Positions 48,189 to 57,086 are shown, counted from the first letter of the stretch. The stretch is DNA of 64,000 nt from an uncultured Oscillospiraceae bacterium (GCA_934597175.1 CAKTQR010000008.1:1-64000); one strand, 5' to 3'. Numbers and translations: made by a program. Notes: generated from the letters alone by a model not told the origin.

Positions 48189-49793
48189 ATGAGATTTGTT
48201 ACATTTGGCGACAGCAAAAAGCCCGCCGTTCTGTTCTTCCACGCCATGGGCGTCACCGGCGAGAGCTCGTCGCCCGTAGCCCGGCATTTGCAGGATGATT
48301 ACTACTGCATCATGCCGACATCATCCGTCTACTGCGCAGATCAGCGCTATGTCAGTAAGGCCGATGAGCTGCGGCAGATAGAGGATTTCCTGCGCCGTCA
48401 GGGTGTGGAGCGTCTGGCGATGGTCGTTGCATCGTCTATCGGCGCTGACCTTGCGGCGGCGTTTTTGTCGCAGACCGAGCTGCCGGTCGAGCATGCGTAT
48501 TTTGACGGCGGCCAGTTTGCGCAGATAGGCAAGGCCGCCCGCCGCATCATGACCCCGTTTCTGTACCTTGCCATCAAGAGTTTGTATTGGTCAAACGGCG
48601 CAACGCTCAAGAAGATCATGTGGTGCGACGACGATGCGATAAAGCCGTATTTCGTCGAGGCCGGCAGAGCGCTTTCCTACGGCGACCTGCGTCGGCAGAT
48701 GGGCGACAGCTTGGTAAACGAGCCGTTCCCGCCGCTTTCCGGGGAGCTTCAAAGAAACGCATTTTTCGCCTTCGGCAGCGCTGAGGAGCACTGCAAATAC
48801 CGGGACGCCGTCATGCGCTCGTACCCCGAGGCGCACTTTCCCGTGCTGCGTGGTCACGACCACATGCAGTTTCAGATATTAGACCCTAAGGGCTTTGCCG
48901 AAATGCTGCGGCGCATCATCGAGACCGGCGAATTTTCGATAAAACAAGAGGACGATATGAAGCTTAAGATTGAAAAAAACAGCGTGCAGGAGACGCTCGT
49001 CATCCCGATGTACGCCCGCAAAAAGTGCTCGGAGCTGTACCCGGATCTGTTCCGTGACGACACGGCGGCGGAGCTTTTAGACAAGGTCGATTACGACTTC
49101 TCGGCGCTTGAGCGCAAGTCCGGCAGCCTCATGCAGCGCTTTGGATTCCTAGAGTGCGCAATGCGGCAGACAGACCTTGCCATCGGGGTGCGGGAGTACC
49201 TGAGCGCCCACCCCGATGCCGCCGTCGTGAATCTCGGCTGCGGGCTCGACACAACGGGCAGAAGCTGCGATAACGGCAGCTGCAAAATTTATAATCTCGA
49301 CTTTCCCGAGGTCATCAAGGTGCGCAACGAGCTGCTGCCCGCCGGCGAGCGGGAGGAGAATATCCCCTGCGACCTAAACGACACGGCGTGGTTTGAGCGC
49401 ATCGACGCCTCGGGCGGCGCTGTGTTCTTCGCAGCGGGCGTGTTCTACTACTTTCTCACCGAGCAGGTGCGCTCGCTTGTCTGCAGGATGGCGGACGCCT
49501 TCCCGGGCGGGGTCTTGGTGTTCGACGCCGCCAACAAAAAGGCGGTCAAGCTCATGCTGAAAACATGGATAAAGGATGCGCAGATAAAGGATGTCGGCGC
49601 ATACTTTGCCGTTGCCGACGCAAAGGCCGAGCTCAGCCCGTGGGATGAGCGCCTTTCGGTCACGAGCCGGGGCTACATGCTCGGTTACAACGACCTCAAA
49701 GGCCCCTCGGTCAGCGGCTTTTTCCGCTTCCTGTCGAGAGTCGGCGATAACACGATGAATATGCAGATAGTGAAAATTGCGTTCAAAAAATGA
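48189..49793 (+). CDS. Fusion of an alpha/beta hydrolase and an LCM-family methyltransferase
   Basis: The 534-residue protein has an N-terminal alpha/beta hydrolase of about 250 residues. Its nucleophile elbow reads ASSIGA, with Ala in place of the first Gly, and a late GHDHMQF supplies His. It runs straight into a methyltransferase (about 257-534) with the SAM motif VVNLGCGLDTTGR and LDFPEV, a paralogue of the first enzyme in the operon. A second ATG with a fair site exists at the domain border (48957), so the two parts could also be made separately. I start at the ATG after GAGGTGCGCC. Ends at a strong terminator. Confidence 0.8.
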   Translation: MRFVTFGDSKKPAVLFFHAMGVTGESSSPVARHLQDDYYCIMPTSSVYCADQRYVSKADELRQIEDFLRRQGVERLAMVVASSIGADLAAAFLSQTELPVEHAYFDGGQFAQIGKAARRIMTPFLYLAIKSLYWSNGATLKKIMWCDDDAIKPYFVEAGRALSYGDLRRQMGDSLVNEPFPPLSGELQRNAFFAFGSAEEHCKYRDAVMRSYPEAHFPVLRGHDHMQFQILDPKGFAEMLRRIIETGEFSIKQEDDMKLKIEKNSVQETLVIPMYARKKCSELYPDLFRDDTAAELLDKVDYDFSALERKSGSLMQRFGFLECAMRQTDLAIGVREYLSAHPDAAVVNLGCGLDTTGRSCDNGSCKIYNLDFPEVIKVRNELLPAGEREENIPCDLNDTAWFERIDASGGAVFFAAGVFYYFLTEQVRSLVCRMADAFPGGVLVFDAANKKAVKLMLKTWIKDAQIKDVGAYFAVADAKAELSPWDERLSVTSRGYMLGYNDLKGPSVSGFFRFLSRVGDNTMNMQIVKIAFKK

Positions 49794-49794
49794 T

Positions 49795-49834
49795 AAAAAG
49801 AGCTGATGAGCGCTTGCTCATCAGCTCTTTTTTA
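49795..49834 (+). terminator. Strong terminator ending the methyltransferase operon
   Basis: AAAAAGAGCTGATGAGC (49795-49811) with GCTCATCAGCTCTTTTT (49816-49832), loop GCTT. Confidence 0.92.
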
Positions 49835-49863
49835 TTGACGCACTTAGGAGATGATGGTAAATT
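49835..49863 (+). promoter_or_regulatory. Promoter of the 154-residue membrane protein gene
   Basis: TTGACG (49835-49840), 17-base spacer ending GATGATGG, TAAATT (49858-49863). It matches the promoter at 22005-22033 in both boxes and in the terminator that touches it. Confidence 0.65.
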
Positions 49864-49886
49864 TAAATAAAGGGGGCGAACCTGCG

Positions 49887-50351
49887 ATGTCGATAATGGA
49901 AATTGTCTTTACAATTGGCAGCCAGACCAATTTTTTAATATGGCTCTTCTTTGCGGCGTCGTTGGTTTACCAAATACGCACTCATTTGTGGGGCATACTT
50001 GTCGGTAGCTTTTCTATCGGCAACATACGGGGCGCAACATGTCGTAGACGAGCAAAAGCCGCAACAAAGGAGCAGCCCCTTTGGCGGCGCATCACCATGA
50101 CCTACATCGGCGACTATGTCAGTAAACGCCTGCGCAAGCCGTATAAGATGTACATGGTATTCAAGGCTGTGTTTGATATATGGATAATCCTCGGAGGGCC
50201 GTTTACTGTGGCTCTGAATTCTGTAGAAATCCCTTATTCCGCAATGATTCAGGGTGTTAACATTCTTGGATTAACGGTTTTTAATGCAGTAATGCTCCTG
50301 TTTTACAACCCCAACACCCGGGAAACAAGATTTGTTGATTTTATGTACTGA
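49887..50351 (+). CDS. Membrane protein of unknown function
   Basis: The 154-residue product starts MSIMEIVFTIGSQTNFLIWL and has membrane segments at about 13-32, 103-122 and 127-145 with a basic middle (CRRRAKAATKEQ). I start at the ATG after AGGGGGCGAACCTGCG. It has the same promoter type as the small membrane protein at 22069 and a similar layout. No family recognised. Confidence 0.6.
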   Translation: MSIMEIVFTIGSQTNFLIWLFFAASLVYQIRTHLWGILVGSFSIGNIRGATCRRRAKAATKEQPLWRRITMTYIGDYVSKRLRKPYKMYMVFKAVFDIWIILGGPFTVALNSVEIPYSAMIQGVNILGLTVFNAVMLLFYNPNTRETRFVDFMY

Positions 50352-50458
50352 CCTTAGAGCAAATAAAGCCCTCTACTTCACCTTTGCTATCGTGTCGTGG
50401 CAGACCGTGCCGTCCTCGGCGATGGTGGACTGGCGGATCAATTTTACTACGCAAATGT
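50352..50458 (+). pseudogene. 3' remnant of an unknown gene
   Basis: A frame that ends LYFTFAIVSWQTVPSS and then AMVDWRINFTTQM has protein-like composition and the local codon use, but no start or ribosome binding site. It is cut off by the end of the preceding gene. Probably the tail of a deleted gene. Confidence 0.35.
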
Positions 50459-50490
50459 GAACATTTCCACACCGAAAGCGAGGGAACGCC

Positions 50491-51045
50491 GTGAATAATG
50501 ACTTGGAGCGCACCGCACGCAGCCTTTTGGACGGCACTCTTGCGCCCGAGGCGCTTGAGCGCAGTATCGAAAGCGACCCGTGCTGGACGGAGAAAAATTC
50601 GGGCAGCCCCATCTCCGCCGAGACGCTGACGGAGCTCGTGGGGGCAAGCTATGAAAACCGCAGACTCTGCCCGGTGCTTCCGGAGCTCACGGACGCAGTC
50701 GGGGCGGCGGCGATAAGCGATGCGGTGTTTGATGCAATGCTGCACCACCCGGACGAGGACACACGGCAGCAGCTCATTATAAGCCTGTCGCACAAGCGGC
50801 TCACAGAGGCGCAGCTGCGCATTTTGTGCGATGAGCAGGCGGCGTTTGAGCGCTTTTTCGAGCTGGCGATACAGTATTACACCGGGAAAGAGCACTCGCT
50901 TGAAAAATTCGCCGCATTTGTTGACGAGTTTGCACGGGGCAAGTATTCGTGCATGCTGCCGGAGCTTGTCTCGGAGCTCACGGGCGACTGCACCGCAAGC
51001 AGCGAGGACAAGCACGAGTATCTTTTGAAGCTTATAAAAAAATAA
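50491..51045 (+). CDS. Hypothetical helical protein
   Basis: The 184-residue soluble product (GTG start after GAGGGAACGCC) is nearly all helix, with pairs such as LTEAQLRILCDEQAAFERFF and EKFAAFVDEFARG that look like irregular helical repeats. No family recognised. A weak hairpin terminator follows. Confidence 0.55.
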   Translation: MNNDLERTARSLLDGTLAPEALERSIESDPCWTEKNSGSPISAETLTELVGASYENRRLCPVLPELTDAVGAAAISDAVFDAMLHHPDEDTRQQLIISLSHKRLTEAQLRILCDEQAAFERFFELAIQYYTGKEHSLEKFAAFVDEFARGKYSCMLPELVSELTGDCTASSEDKHEYLLKLIKK

Positions 51046-51046
51046 G

Positions 51047-51071
51047 CCGTTGCTGACAAAGCAACGGTTTA
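51047..51071 (+). terminator. Hairpin terminator with short T-tract
   Basis: CCGTTGCT (51047-51054) with AGCAACGG (51060-51067), then TTTAATT. Confidence 0.6.
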
Positions 51072-51083
51072 ATTATTTATATC

Positions 51084-51111
51084 TTGACTTTTTGCGGGAA
51101 TAATCTATAAT
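51084..51111 (+). promoter_or_regulatory. Promoter of the Ord-like dehydrogenase gene
   Basis: TTGACT (51084-51089), 16-base spacer, TATAAT (51106-51111), 61 bases before the ATG. Confidence 0.7.
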
Positions 51112-51172
51112 GACATTTGTAAGGTCGTTAAAAAAATAACTATCTAATGATCGACTTCAAGGAGGCTACATT

Positions 51173-52261
51173 ATGGATCGCAAAATCAGAGTTGTTCAGT
51201 ACGGTGCAGGCAAAATGAGCCGCTATCTCATGCGCTATGTTATCGAGCATGACGGCGAGCTGGTCGGCGCATTCTGCCGCAACAAAAGCCACATCGGCAA
51301 GGATGTGGCGGAGATAATCGGCGACGGCTTCCCCCATGTCGGCGTCGTGGTCGAAAATTCCGCCGATGCCGACAGACGCATAGCTCAGCTCAAGCCCGAT
51401 GTGTGCATCATCGCAACACGCAGCACCGTCGCCGAGCTTGAGGACATCTTCACCATCTGCGCAAAACACGGCGTGAACGCCATCACCACCTGCGAGGAGG
51501 CGCTGTATCCGTGGAACTCCTCGCCGGCACTCACGAAAAAGCTCGACAGGCTTGCAAAGGAGGGCGGCTGCACTCTCACGGGCGTGGGCTACTGCGACCT
51601 TTACTGGGGCACGATGGTCACGAATCTGGCGGGCTCGTCGCACAAGATAACCAAGATCGAGGGCAGCAGCTGGTACAATGTCGAGGACTACGGCGTGGCG
51701 CTTGCCGAGGGTCACGGCGCAGGGCTTAGCATCGACGAGTTCAACAAGACCATCGGCTGCTACAACGATACCCCGTCGGAGGAGATGAAGGAGCTCGTCG
51801 AGTCGGGCAGATATGTCCCGTCATACATGTGGAATCAGAACGGCTGGCTTTGCAGCAAGATGGGTCTGCATGTCACCTCGCAGACGCAAAAATGCATCCC
51901 CTGCGTCGACAAGGAGGATCTCAAGTCCGAGACGCTGGGCATGGTCGTCAAGGCCGGCGATGCCACCGGCATGCGTGCAATCGTCACGACCGAGACAAAG
52001 GAGGGCATCACCCTTGTGACCGAGTGCGTGGGCAAGATATACAATCCCGAGGAGACGGACAAGAATGTGTGGACGCTGCACGGCGAGCCGAACACGACCT
52101 GCATCGTAAACGAGCCTGCGACGGTGGAGCTCACCTGCGCAACGCTCGTAAACCGCATCCCGCAGCTCATTGACGCTCCCGCGGGCTATGTCACGACCGA
52201 CCAGTTCCCGTACAACGAGTACATGGTCCACCCGATGAACACCTATGTGAAAACGAAGTAA
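51173..52261 (+). CDS. Dihydrodipicolinate reductase-like dehydrogenase (2,4-diaminopentanoate dehydrogenase family)
   Basis: The 362-residue protein has a Rossmann nucleotide-binding start (VVQYGAGKMSRYLMRY), a DVCIIATRSTVAEL strand-turn and a TTCEEALYPW block followed by a GVGYCDLYWG motif. These match the Ord-type NAD(P)-dependent dehydrogenases of clostridial ornithine and lysine fermentation. No OraE/OraS aminomutase or OrtAB genes are near, so the real substrate may differ. Ribosome binding site AAGGAGGCTACATT. Monocistronic, with promoter and terminator. Confidence 0.75.
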   Translation: MDRKIRVVQYGAGKMSRYLMRYVIEHDGELVGAFCRNKSHIGKDVAEIIGDGFPHVGVVVENSADADRRIAQLKPDVCIIATRSTVAELEDIFTICAKHGVNAITTCEEALYPWNSSPALTKKLDRLAKEGGCTLTGVGYCDLYWGTMVTNLAGSSHKITKIEGSSWYNVEDYGVALAEGHGAGLSIDEFNKTIGCYNDTPSEEMKELVESGRYVPSYMWNQNGWLCSKMGLHVTSQTQKCIPCVDKEDLKSETLGMVVKAGDATGMRAIVTTETKEGITLVTECVGKIYNPEETDKNVWTLHGEPNTTCIVNEPATVELTCATLVNRIPQLIDAPAGYVTTDQFPYNEYMVHPMNTYVKTK

Positions 52262-52271
52262 AGCATATGAC

Positions 52272-52300
52272 AAAAGGACAGCCGAGAGGCTGTCCTTTTT
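52272..52300. terminator. Bidirectional terminator
   Basis: AAAAGGACAGCC (52272-52283) with GGCTGTCCTTTT (52288-52299), loop GAGA, between convergent genes. Confidence 0.88.
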
Positions 52301-52303
52301 GGT

Positions 52304-55186
52304 TTAGTTATTTACAAACGAGACGGCGTCGTGACTGCCGACGGCGCAGAAGATCGAGTTCTCGATGAACGCTCGCAGGGTGGGGATGAGCGAGCGGAGG
52401 TCTGCGGCGGTGGTGTCGAGTATCTCGTGGCGCAGCTTGGCGATATCCTCGGCGCTCGTGCCCTTGAGATAGCGGCGGCAGCTCAATTCGCACTGACCGG
52501 CAGGGTCGAGCAGGGGGTCTGTCGTGTTGACCGTGCCGATGATGATATCGTCAAGCGGCATGTCCTCACTGAGCATCTGCTCGAGCACATCGGGCAGCGC
52601 CGCAAATGCGTCGGCGGAGCTCATGAGATTCGGGTCACGGTACGAGTAGCAGAACATGTCGCCGCCCGAGCGGACGCTCATGCCCGTTCCGTAAGCGCCG
52701 CCCTGCACACGCACGGCGCCCCACAGGTAGCCGTAGGTCATGAGGGACGACAAAACGGGCCATGCGCCACTGAACTTTCCGCCGAGTGCGTTGAGATTGC
52801 AGCCGAGTGCGCTGAAGCCGACATCGGCGGGTATCTCGACGGCGCAGTCGCCCTTTGCGCCCTCGGGCATGGCGGCGGCTTCGCCTATCTCGCTTTGCGG
52901 CAGAGCCTTTACAAAGCTCTCGATCGCCGCAGTCTCGGGCTCGCCGCCGAAGCCGACAAACAGCCTGTTTGCGGCAAATGCACGCCCGGCGAGCGCCGCA
53001 AGCTTTTCGCCGAGCGCCTCGGCGTCGGCGTCAAAGCCGTCGGCAAGGTCTGCAAACCAGCGGGCGAAGCTCTCGCCCTCGATCGCTTCACGAAGCGCAG
53101 CCTCGGCCGAGAAGCCGGACAGCGCCTTTGTCATCGCAAAGCTGTGGCCGTTTCCGATGAGCGACTGCTTGATGAAATAATCGTTCTGCATGACGATCTG
53201 GCCTATCTTATCCGTCTCGTCCCAGCGGGTGTGCAGCAGAAGCTCGGAGAGAAGCTCGGCTGCCGCCTGAGCGTTCTCACGCAGGGTGCTTGCCGAAACG
53301 AGCAGATACGACTTGCAGGTGTTAAGCTGACCGTCACGGGAGATGAGCTCGATCTTCGTCCCGAAGCCGCCGAGGGTGGCTTTTATCTTATTCTGAAGCT
53401 CCAGCGCCGTAAGATTTTCCGTGCGCAGGTCGCCGAGACAGGTGCTCAGCAGGTTTAGAAGCCTAAGCTCCTCGGTCGTGAAGTCGGACACATCAAAATA
53501 GAGGTTAAGATACACGATGCCGTCGGTGTTTGCGCTGACGCTGAGCGCCGGGCGGCCGGCTATCTCGCAGGGCTCGGTCTTTATCGGCTCGACATCACGG
53601 GGAACATCGCCAAGCTCCAAAACCGGCAGGGTGGAGAGCACCTCCTCGTCGTCCTGACTCTGCTGCCACTGCCGCATTTTCTCGACGGCGTTCATCATTT
53701 CCCGACGCTTTTCGTCATCCCATGCGGCGGCCTCGGCCTCGCACTTTGCCTTTTCACGGGCTGCGTCGTCAGCGAGCTTCGTTTTCGACGGCAGGGCATA
53801 GACATAGCACTTGTCGTCCGGATCTGCGAGCATTTCGAGCATGAGCGCCTCAAAATATCCGGTGTCGAGCTTTTCACGCAATGCGTCAAACACCTTGGCG
53901 TTATCGATGTGCAGCAGCGGGTCGCCGCCGTAAAGCCAGCCGTCGAGCGACTTTATCGCAAGCTCGACGCCATACGGCTCGGTGACCTCACGGCAGTTGA
54001 AGGCAAAGCGCTCTATGCAGGCGTGCAGGGCGCTGCGGTCAAGGCCGTTTTCGGCAACGGAGCGCACGGTCTCGGGCACGAAGGAGCGAATTTTGTCGAA
54101 TTTATCGGCGGTGGTATTTAATACCACAAGGTCGAGCGACGGCTGATATATACCGTCGTTTATCTCGACATTTGCGTCCTGCGCAAGGCCGTTTTCCAAA
54201 AACGCACGCTTGAGCGGCGCTTCGTTCGAGCCCGTGAGGTAGTCTGCGATTATCTTCGCCGCATAGAGCTTTTCAATTTCATCAAAGCGGCACAGAAGCT
54301 TGCCGAGCACCATGTGCGCACGGTCATCCTCGCCCTCGGTGGGCTCAAAGGTAACGGTCGCCGTGCCGGTGACGGGCTTTTGCTCGGCAAAATCAAAGTC
54401 CGGCTCAAGGTAGTCGTACCGGGAAAGGTACTCTGCATCTATGTACTCCAAAACGCTGTCGATATCCATGTGTCCGTCGAGGAAGAAGCGGGCGTTCGAC
54501 GGGTGGTAGAAGCGGCGGTGCGTTGCGATAAACTGCTCATAGCTTAAGTCGGTTATGCTGTCGGGCCTGCCGCCGGAGGAAAAGCCGTAGCAGGTGTCCG
54601 GGTACATGAGCCTGTCGCAGGCATCGCCCATGATGCGCTCGACATCGGCGTATGCGCCCTTCATCTCGCTGAACACGACGCCGTTGTAGCTAACGCTGCC
54701 ATTTTTGTCAAACTCATAGTGCCAGCCCTCCTGCATGAAGATCTCGGGCATTTTGTAGATGCTCGGACGGAACACCGCATCGAGGTACACGCTCATGAGG
54801 TTAAACAGGTCCTGCTCATTGCGGCTCGAGACCGGGAACATGGTCTTGTCGCCGAAGGTGTAGGCGTTCAAAAATGTCTGCATGGAGCTTTGCAGCAGCG
54901 ACACAAAGGGCTCCTTTACGGGGAATTTATCCGAGCCGTTTAACACGCTGTGCTCAAGGATGTGGAAAACGCCGGTGTCGTTTTCGGGAAGTGTTTTGAA
55001 CGAGACTGCAAAGGTCTTGTTGAGGTCGGCTCTGTCAAAATACAAAAGCCGGGCGCCGCACTTTTTGTGCCGCAGGGTGTAGAGCGTTGCCTTTTTCGCC
55101 TCGACATACTGCTTGTTTTCAAGCTCGAAGCCGGCGGTCACGCCGCCGAGCTCCAGCTCGCTGAGTCTGGTTTTTTCGGTAATCAT
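52304..55186 (-). CDS. M16C-family zinc metalloprotease (PreP-like presequence protease)
   Basis: The 960-residue protein has the inverted zinc motif HILEH (His75, Glu78, His79) and the downstream EMKGAYADVE region with the third ligand, in a two-halved layout of four M16 domains with an M16C-associated central domain. PreP-like enzymes enclose and cut short unfolded peptides. The ORF can be extended by 34 residues, but the ATG after GAGGAAAT is the better start. The damaged ABC gene lies 13 bases upstream on the same strand, so it once had, or may still have, a shared transcript. Confidence 0.9.
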   Translation of the reverse strand: MITEKTRLSELELGGVTAGFELENKQYVEAKKATLYTLRHKKCGARLLYFDRADLNKTFAVSFKTLPENDTGVFHILEHSVLNGSDKFPVKEPFVSLLQSSMQTFLNAYTFGDKTMFPVSSRNEQDLFNLMSVYLDAVFRPSIYKMPEIFMQEGWHYEFDKNGSVSYNGVVFSEMKGAYADVERIMGDACDRLMYPDTCYGFSSGGRPDSITDLSYEQFIATHRRFYHPSNARFFLDGHMDIDSVLEYIDAEYLSRYDYLEPDFDFAEQKPVTGTATVTFEPTEGEDDRAHMVLGKLLCRFDEIEKLYAAKIIADYLTGSNEAPLKRAFLENGLAQDANVEINDGIYQPSLDLVVLNTTADKFDKIRSFVPETVRSVAENGLDRSALHACIERFAFNCREVTEPYGVELAIKSLDGWLYGGDPLLHIDNAKVFDALREKLDTGYFEALMLEMLADPDDKCYVYALPSKTKLADDAAREKAKCEAEAAAWDDEKRREMMNAVEKMRQWQQSQDDEEVLSTLPVLELGDVPRDVEPIKTEPCEIAGRPALSVSANTDGIVYLNLYFDVSDFTTEELRLLNLLSTCLGDLRTENLTALELQNKIKATLGGFGTKIELISRDGQLNTCKSYLLVSASTLRENAQAAAELLSELLLHTRWDETDKIGQIVMQNDYFIKQSLIGNGHSFAMTKALSGFSAEAALREAIEGESFARWFADLADGFDADAEALGEKLAALAGRAFAANRLFVGFGGEPETAAIESFVKALPQSEIGEAAAMPEGAKGDCAVEIPADVGFSALGCNLNALGGKFSGAWPVLSSLMTYGYLWGAVRVQGGAYGTGMSVRSGGDMFCYSYRDPNLMSSADAFAALPDVLEQMLSEDMPLDDIIIGTVNTTDPLLDPAGQCELSCRRYLKGTSAEDIAKLRHEILDTTAADLRSLIPTLRAFIENSIFCAVGSHDAVSFVNN

Positions 55187-55199
55187 ATTTCCTCGCCTT

Positions 55200-55709
55200 T
55201 CACAGGGTCTTTTTAAACAGCCTGTAGTATTCGTTTGAGTGCTCAAGCTCCGCAGGGCTGCCTTCGGCCTCCGACACCTCACGGTCAAGGCCGTAGGTCA
55301 TGTTCTCACGCACCGTGCCGCCGATGAGGGGATCTTTCTGGAACACATAGGCAAAGCGGTCACGCTATGCGATGAGGTCGTAGCCCGAGATATCCTCGCC
55401 GCCGAATTTTATGCTGCCCTCGCCCGGCTCATAAAGGCGCACGAGCAGCTTAAACACCGTGCTCTTGCCCGCTCCGTTGCCGCCTATGATGGCGGTCACC
55501 TTGCCCATAGGGATATTGAGCGATATGTCCTTTAGGACTTCCCTGTCCTCATTGTATGCAAAGCTCACATTGTCGAATGTGATATCCGAGCACAATTCGG
55601 GGACGGGTGCGCCGCTTTCCCGCTCGGGAGCGGCGTCGGAGATGCTGTTTATCTTCTGCATGCTGCCGAAGATGCCCGACACCGAGCCGACATTCATGAA
55701 AAACTGCAT
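55200..55709 (-). pseudogene. ABC transporter ATPase remnant
   Basis: Read on the minus strand, the fragment has the end of a membrane domain linker, an ITFDNVSFAYNED start of a nucleotide-binding domain, an intact Walker A (GGNGAGKS) and a D-loop-free core. An in-frame TAG follows DLIA. Past the stop the same frame goes on with FAYVFQKDPLIGGTVREN (Q-loop) and then jumps to EAEGSPAELEHSNEYYRLFKK, the typical C-terminal end. The signature LSGGQ and Walker B are deleted, and the membrane domain is missing. It has thus lost both ends of the catalytic site. Confidence 0.85.
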
Positions 55710-55882
55710 GAGCAGAAGCCCTCGAACTCGGGGTCCTGTATCTGGGCTTTAAACTCCTCGCAGATGCACTTATACTCGGGCTTTATCTCTCTGCGGCAGG
55801 GGCAGTAGCCGCCGGTCTGCTTGAGCCCGGCCTTTATCCTTGCAACGACGGTGGGGTCGTCGTTGAGCCTTATCTTTCCCAT
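55694..55882 (-). CDS. Ferredoxin-thioredoxin reductase catalytic-chain-like protein, 3' truncated
   Basis: The 62-residue product has CPC (27-29), CIC (39-41) and CSC (57-59) in the order of FTR beta-chain active-site and [4Fe-4S] ligands, with NDDPTVVARIKAGLKQTGGY and DPEFEGFC framing them. Normal members go on for 15-25 residues beyond the third pair. Here the frame stops three residues later, at the junction with the ABC remnant. All six Cys are kept, so it might still fold. It lies 15 bases after thioredoxin on the same mRNA. FTR reduces thioredoxin from ferredoxin. Confidence 0.75.
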   Translation of the reverse strand: MGKIRLNDDPTVVARIKAGLKQTGGYCPCRREIKPEYKCICEEFKAQIQDPEFEGFCSCSFS

Positions 55883-55897
55883 GATCTCGGTCTCCTT

Positions 55898-56212
55898 TTA
55901 TTCGTACAAAAGCTTGGATATCTCGGAGATAAGATCCTCGCTCTCCATGCTGCCTATCACACGGTTAACAAGCTCGCCTTTTCTGAAAAACAGGAGCGTG
56001 GGCATGGAGTCGATGCCGAAGGTGTCGGCAATATCGGGCTCAAAGGTAATGTTCACTCTGCCGAAGCTTATGCCCGTAAGCTCGTCGGCGGCAGCGTCGA
56101 ACACGGGCTCAAGCAGCACGCAGGCAAAGCAGTTTTCGCCGTAGCAGTCGATAACGGCGTACTCGGCCTTGGAAAAACTCTTCCACTCGGTGTTTTTAAG
56201 TTCCTTTACCAT
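55898..56212 (-). CDS. Thioredoxin-like protein with CFAC active site
   Basis: The 104-residue thioredoxin fold has CFAC at 28-31 in place of CGPC, and the cis-proline loop SMPTLLFF near 71-78. It is adjacent to the FTR-like gene and follows the trigger-factor-like gene by 4 bases. The set fits a ferredoxin-driven disulfide reductase. The atypical active site suggests a changed redox potential or partner. Confidence 0.85.
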   Translation of the reverse strand: MVKELKNTEWKSFSKAEYAVIDCYGENCFACVLLEPVFDAAADELTGISFGRVNITFEPDIADTFGIDSMPTLLFFRKGELVNRVIGSMESEDLISEISKLLYE

Positions 56213-56216
56213 AGCC

Positions 56217-57086
56217 TTAACCTCCGATCCTGCGCATAATGATGTCGTTTATGTGCTCAAACAGCGGGGTAAGGCACACCTCGGCACGGGCCATGTCGAG
56301 AAGCTCGGCTTCCTCGGGCACATTTTCGCCCATGAGCTCCATCATCTGACCTATCTGCTCGGCCTGCTGCTTAACGGTCTCGTCATCGGGAACAAAGCCG
56401 CACTGACGGCAAAATTCCTCGGCGACCCATCCCTGCTTGTTCTGGTAGATGACCGACTGAGCTATATCCTCATCCGTGGGTGCGTAGCCCTCGACGGGCA
56501 TGGCGGCGTAATCTGCCTTTGCCCTTTCGATTGCGGCGGTCATCTCCGCCTCGTCGTAGGAAAAATCGCTGTTGCTTATCATCGTGTCCATGAGATAGCG
56601 CATTATGGCCTTGCTCGCTTCGAGCCTTGCGTCGTCCTCGGCCTTCTCTGTGAGCATGGTACGGTAGTCGCCGACGGTGGTTACGCCCTCGATGCCGATC
56701 GATGCGATGAGCGCATCGTTCACCTCGGCAGGGGTGCGGCGGGTGATTTTCTCGACCGTGAGCGTAACGGGCTTTCCCGCAAGCTCGGTTTCGAAGCTCT
56801 CGCCCAGCTTTTTGCCGACGGCAGCCTTGGAGGCTTTCTCGGCGGCGGGGAGGGATGCGCCGGTGAATATAAGTATCGCACGCTTATCGGGGTAGCTTGC
56901 CTCGTCTGCTTTGCACCGGACGATATCGCCCTCGGAGCAGATGATGGCGCTTATCTGACCTGCATAGCGCAGCGACAGGGCGGCGATCTCTTTTTCTATG
57001 CGTTCGGCGTCGATGCTCACCGTGAGCATTTCGGCGGGGATCTCGACGCTGTCAATGTCGCACAGCTTAGTCACATATCCTTTCAT
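56217..57086 (-). CDS. Trigger-factor-like peptidyl-prolyl isomerase
   Basis: The 289-residue protein has an FKBP-type segment (about 15-110; GDIVRCKADEASY, then ESFETELAGKPVTLTVEKI) and a trigger-factor C-terminal helical domain (about 120-280). The N-terminal ribosome-binding domain of real trigger factor (about 110 residues) is missing. It is thus a free chaperone/isomerase. I choose the ATG after AAAGGTCTGCGTT. First gene of a short redox operon with thioredoxin and FTR. Confidence 0.75.
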   Translation of the reverse strand: MKGYVTKLCDIDSVEIPAEMLTVSIDAERIEKEIAALSLRYAGQISAIICSEGDIVRCKADEASYPDKRAILIFTGASLPAAEKASKAAVGKKLGESFETELAGKPVTLTVEKITRRTPAEVNDALIASIGIEGVTTVGDYRTMLTEKAEDDARLEASKAIMRYLMDTMISNSDFSYDEAEMTAAIERAKADYAAMPVEGYAPTDEDIAQSVIYQNKQGWVAEEFCRQCGFVPDDETVKQQAEQIGQMMELMGENVPEEAELLDMARAEVCLTPLFEHINDIIMRRIGG

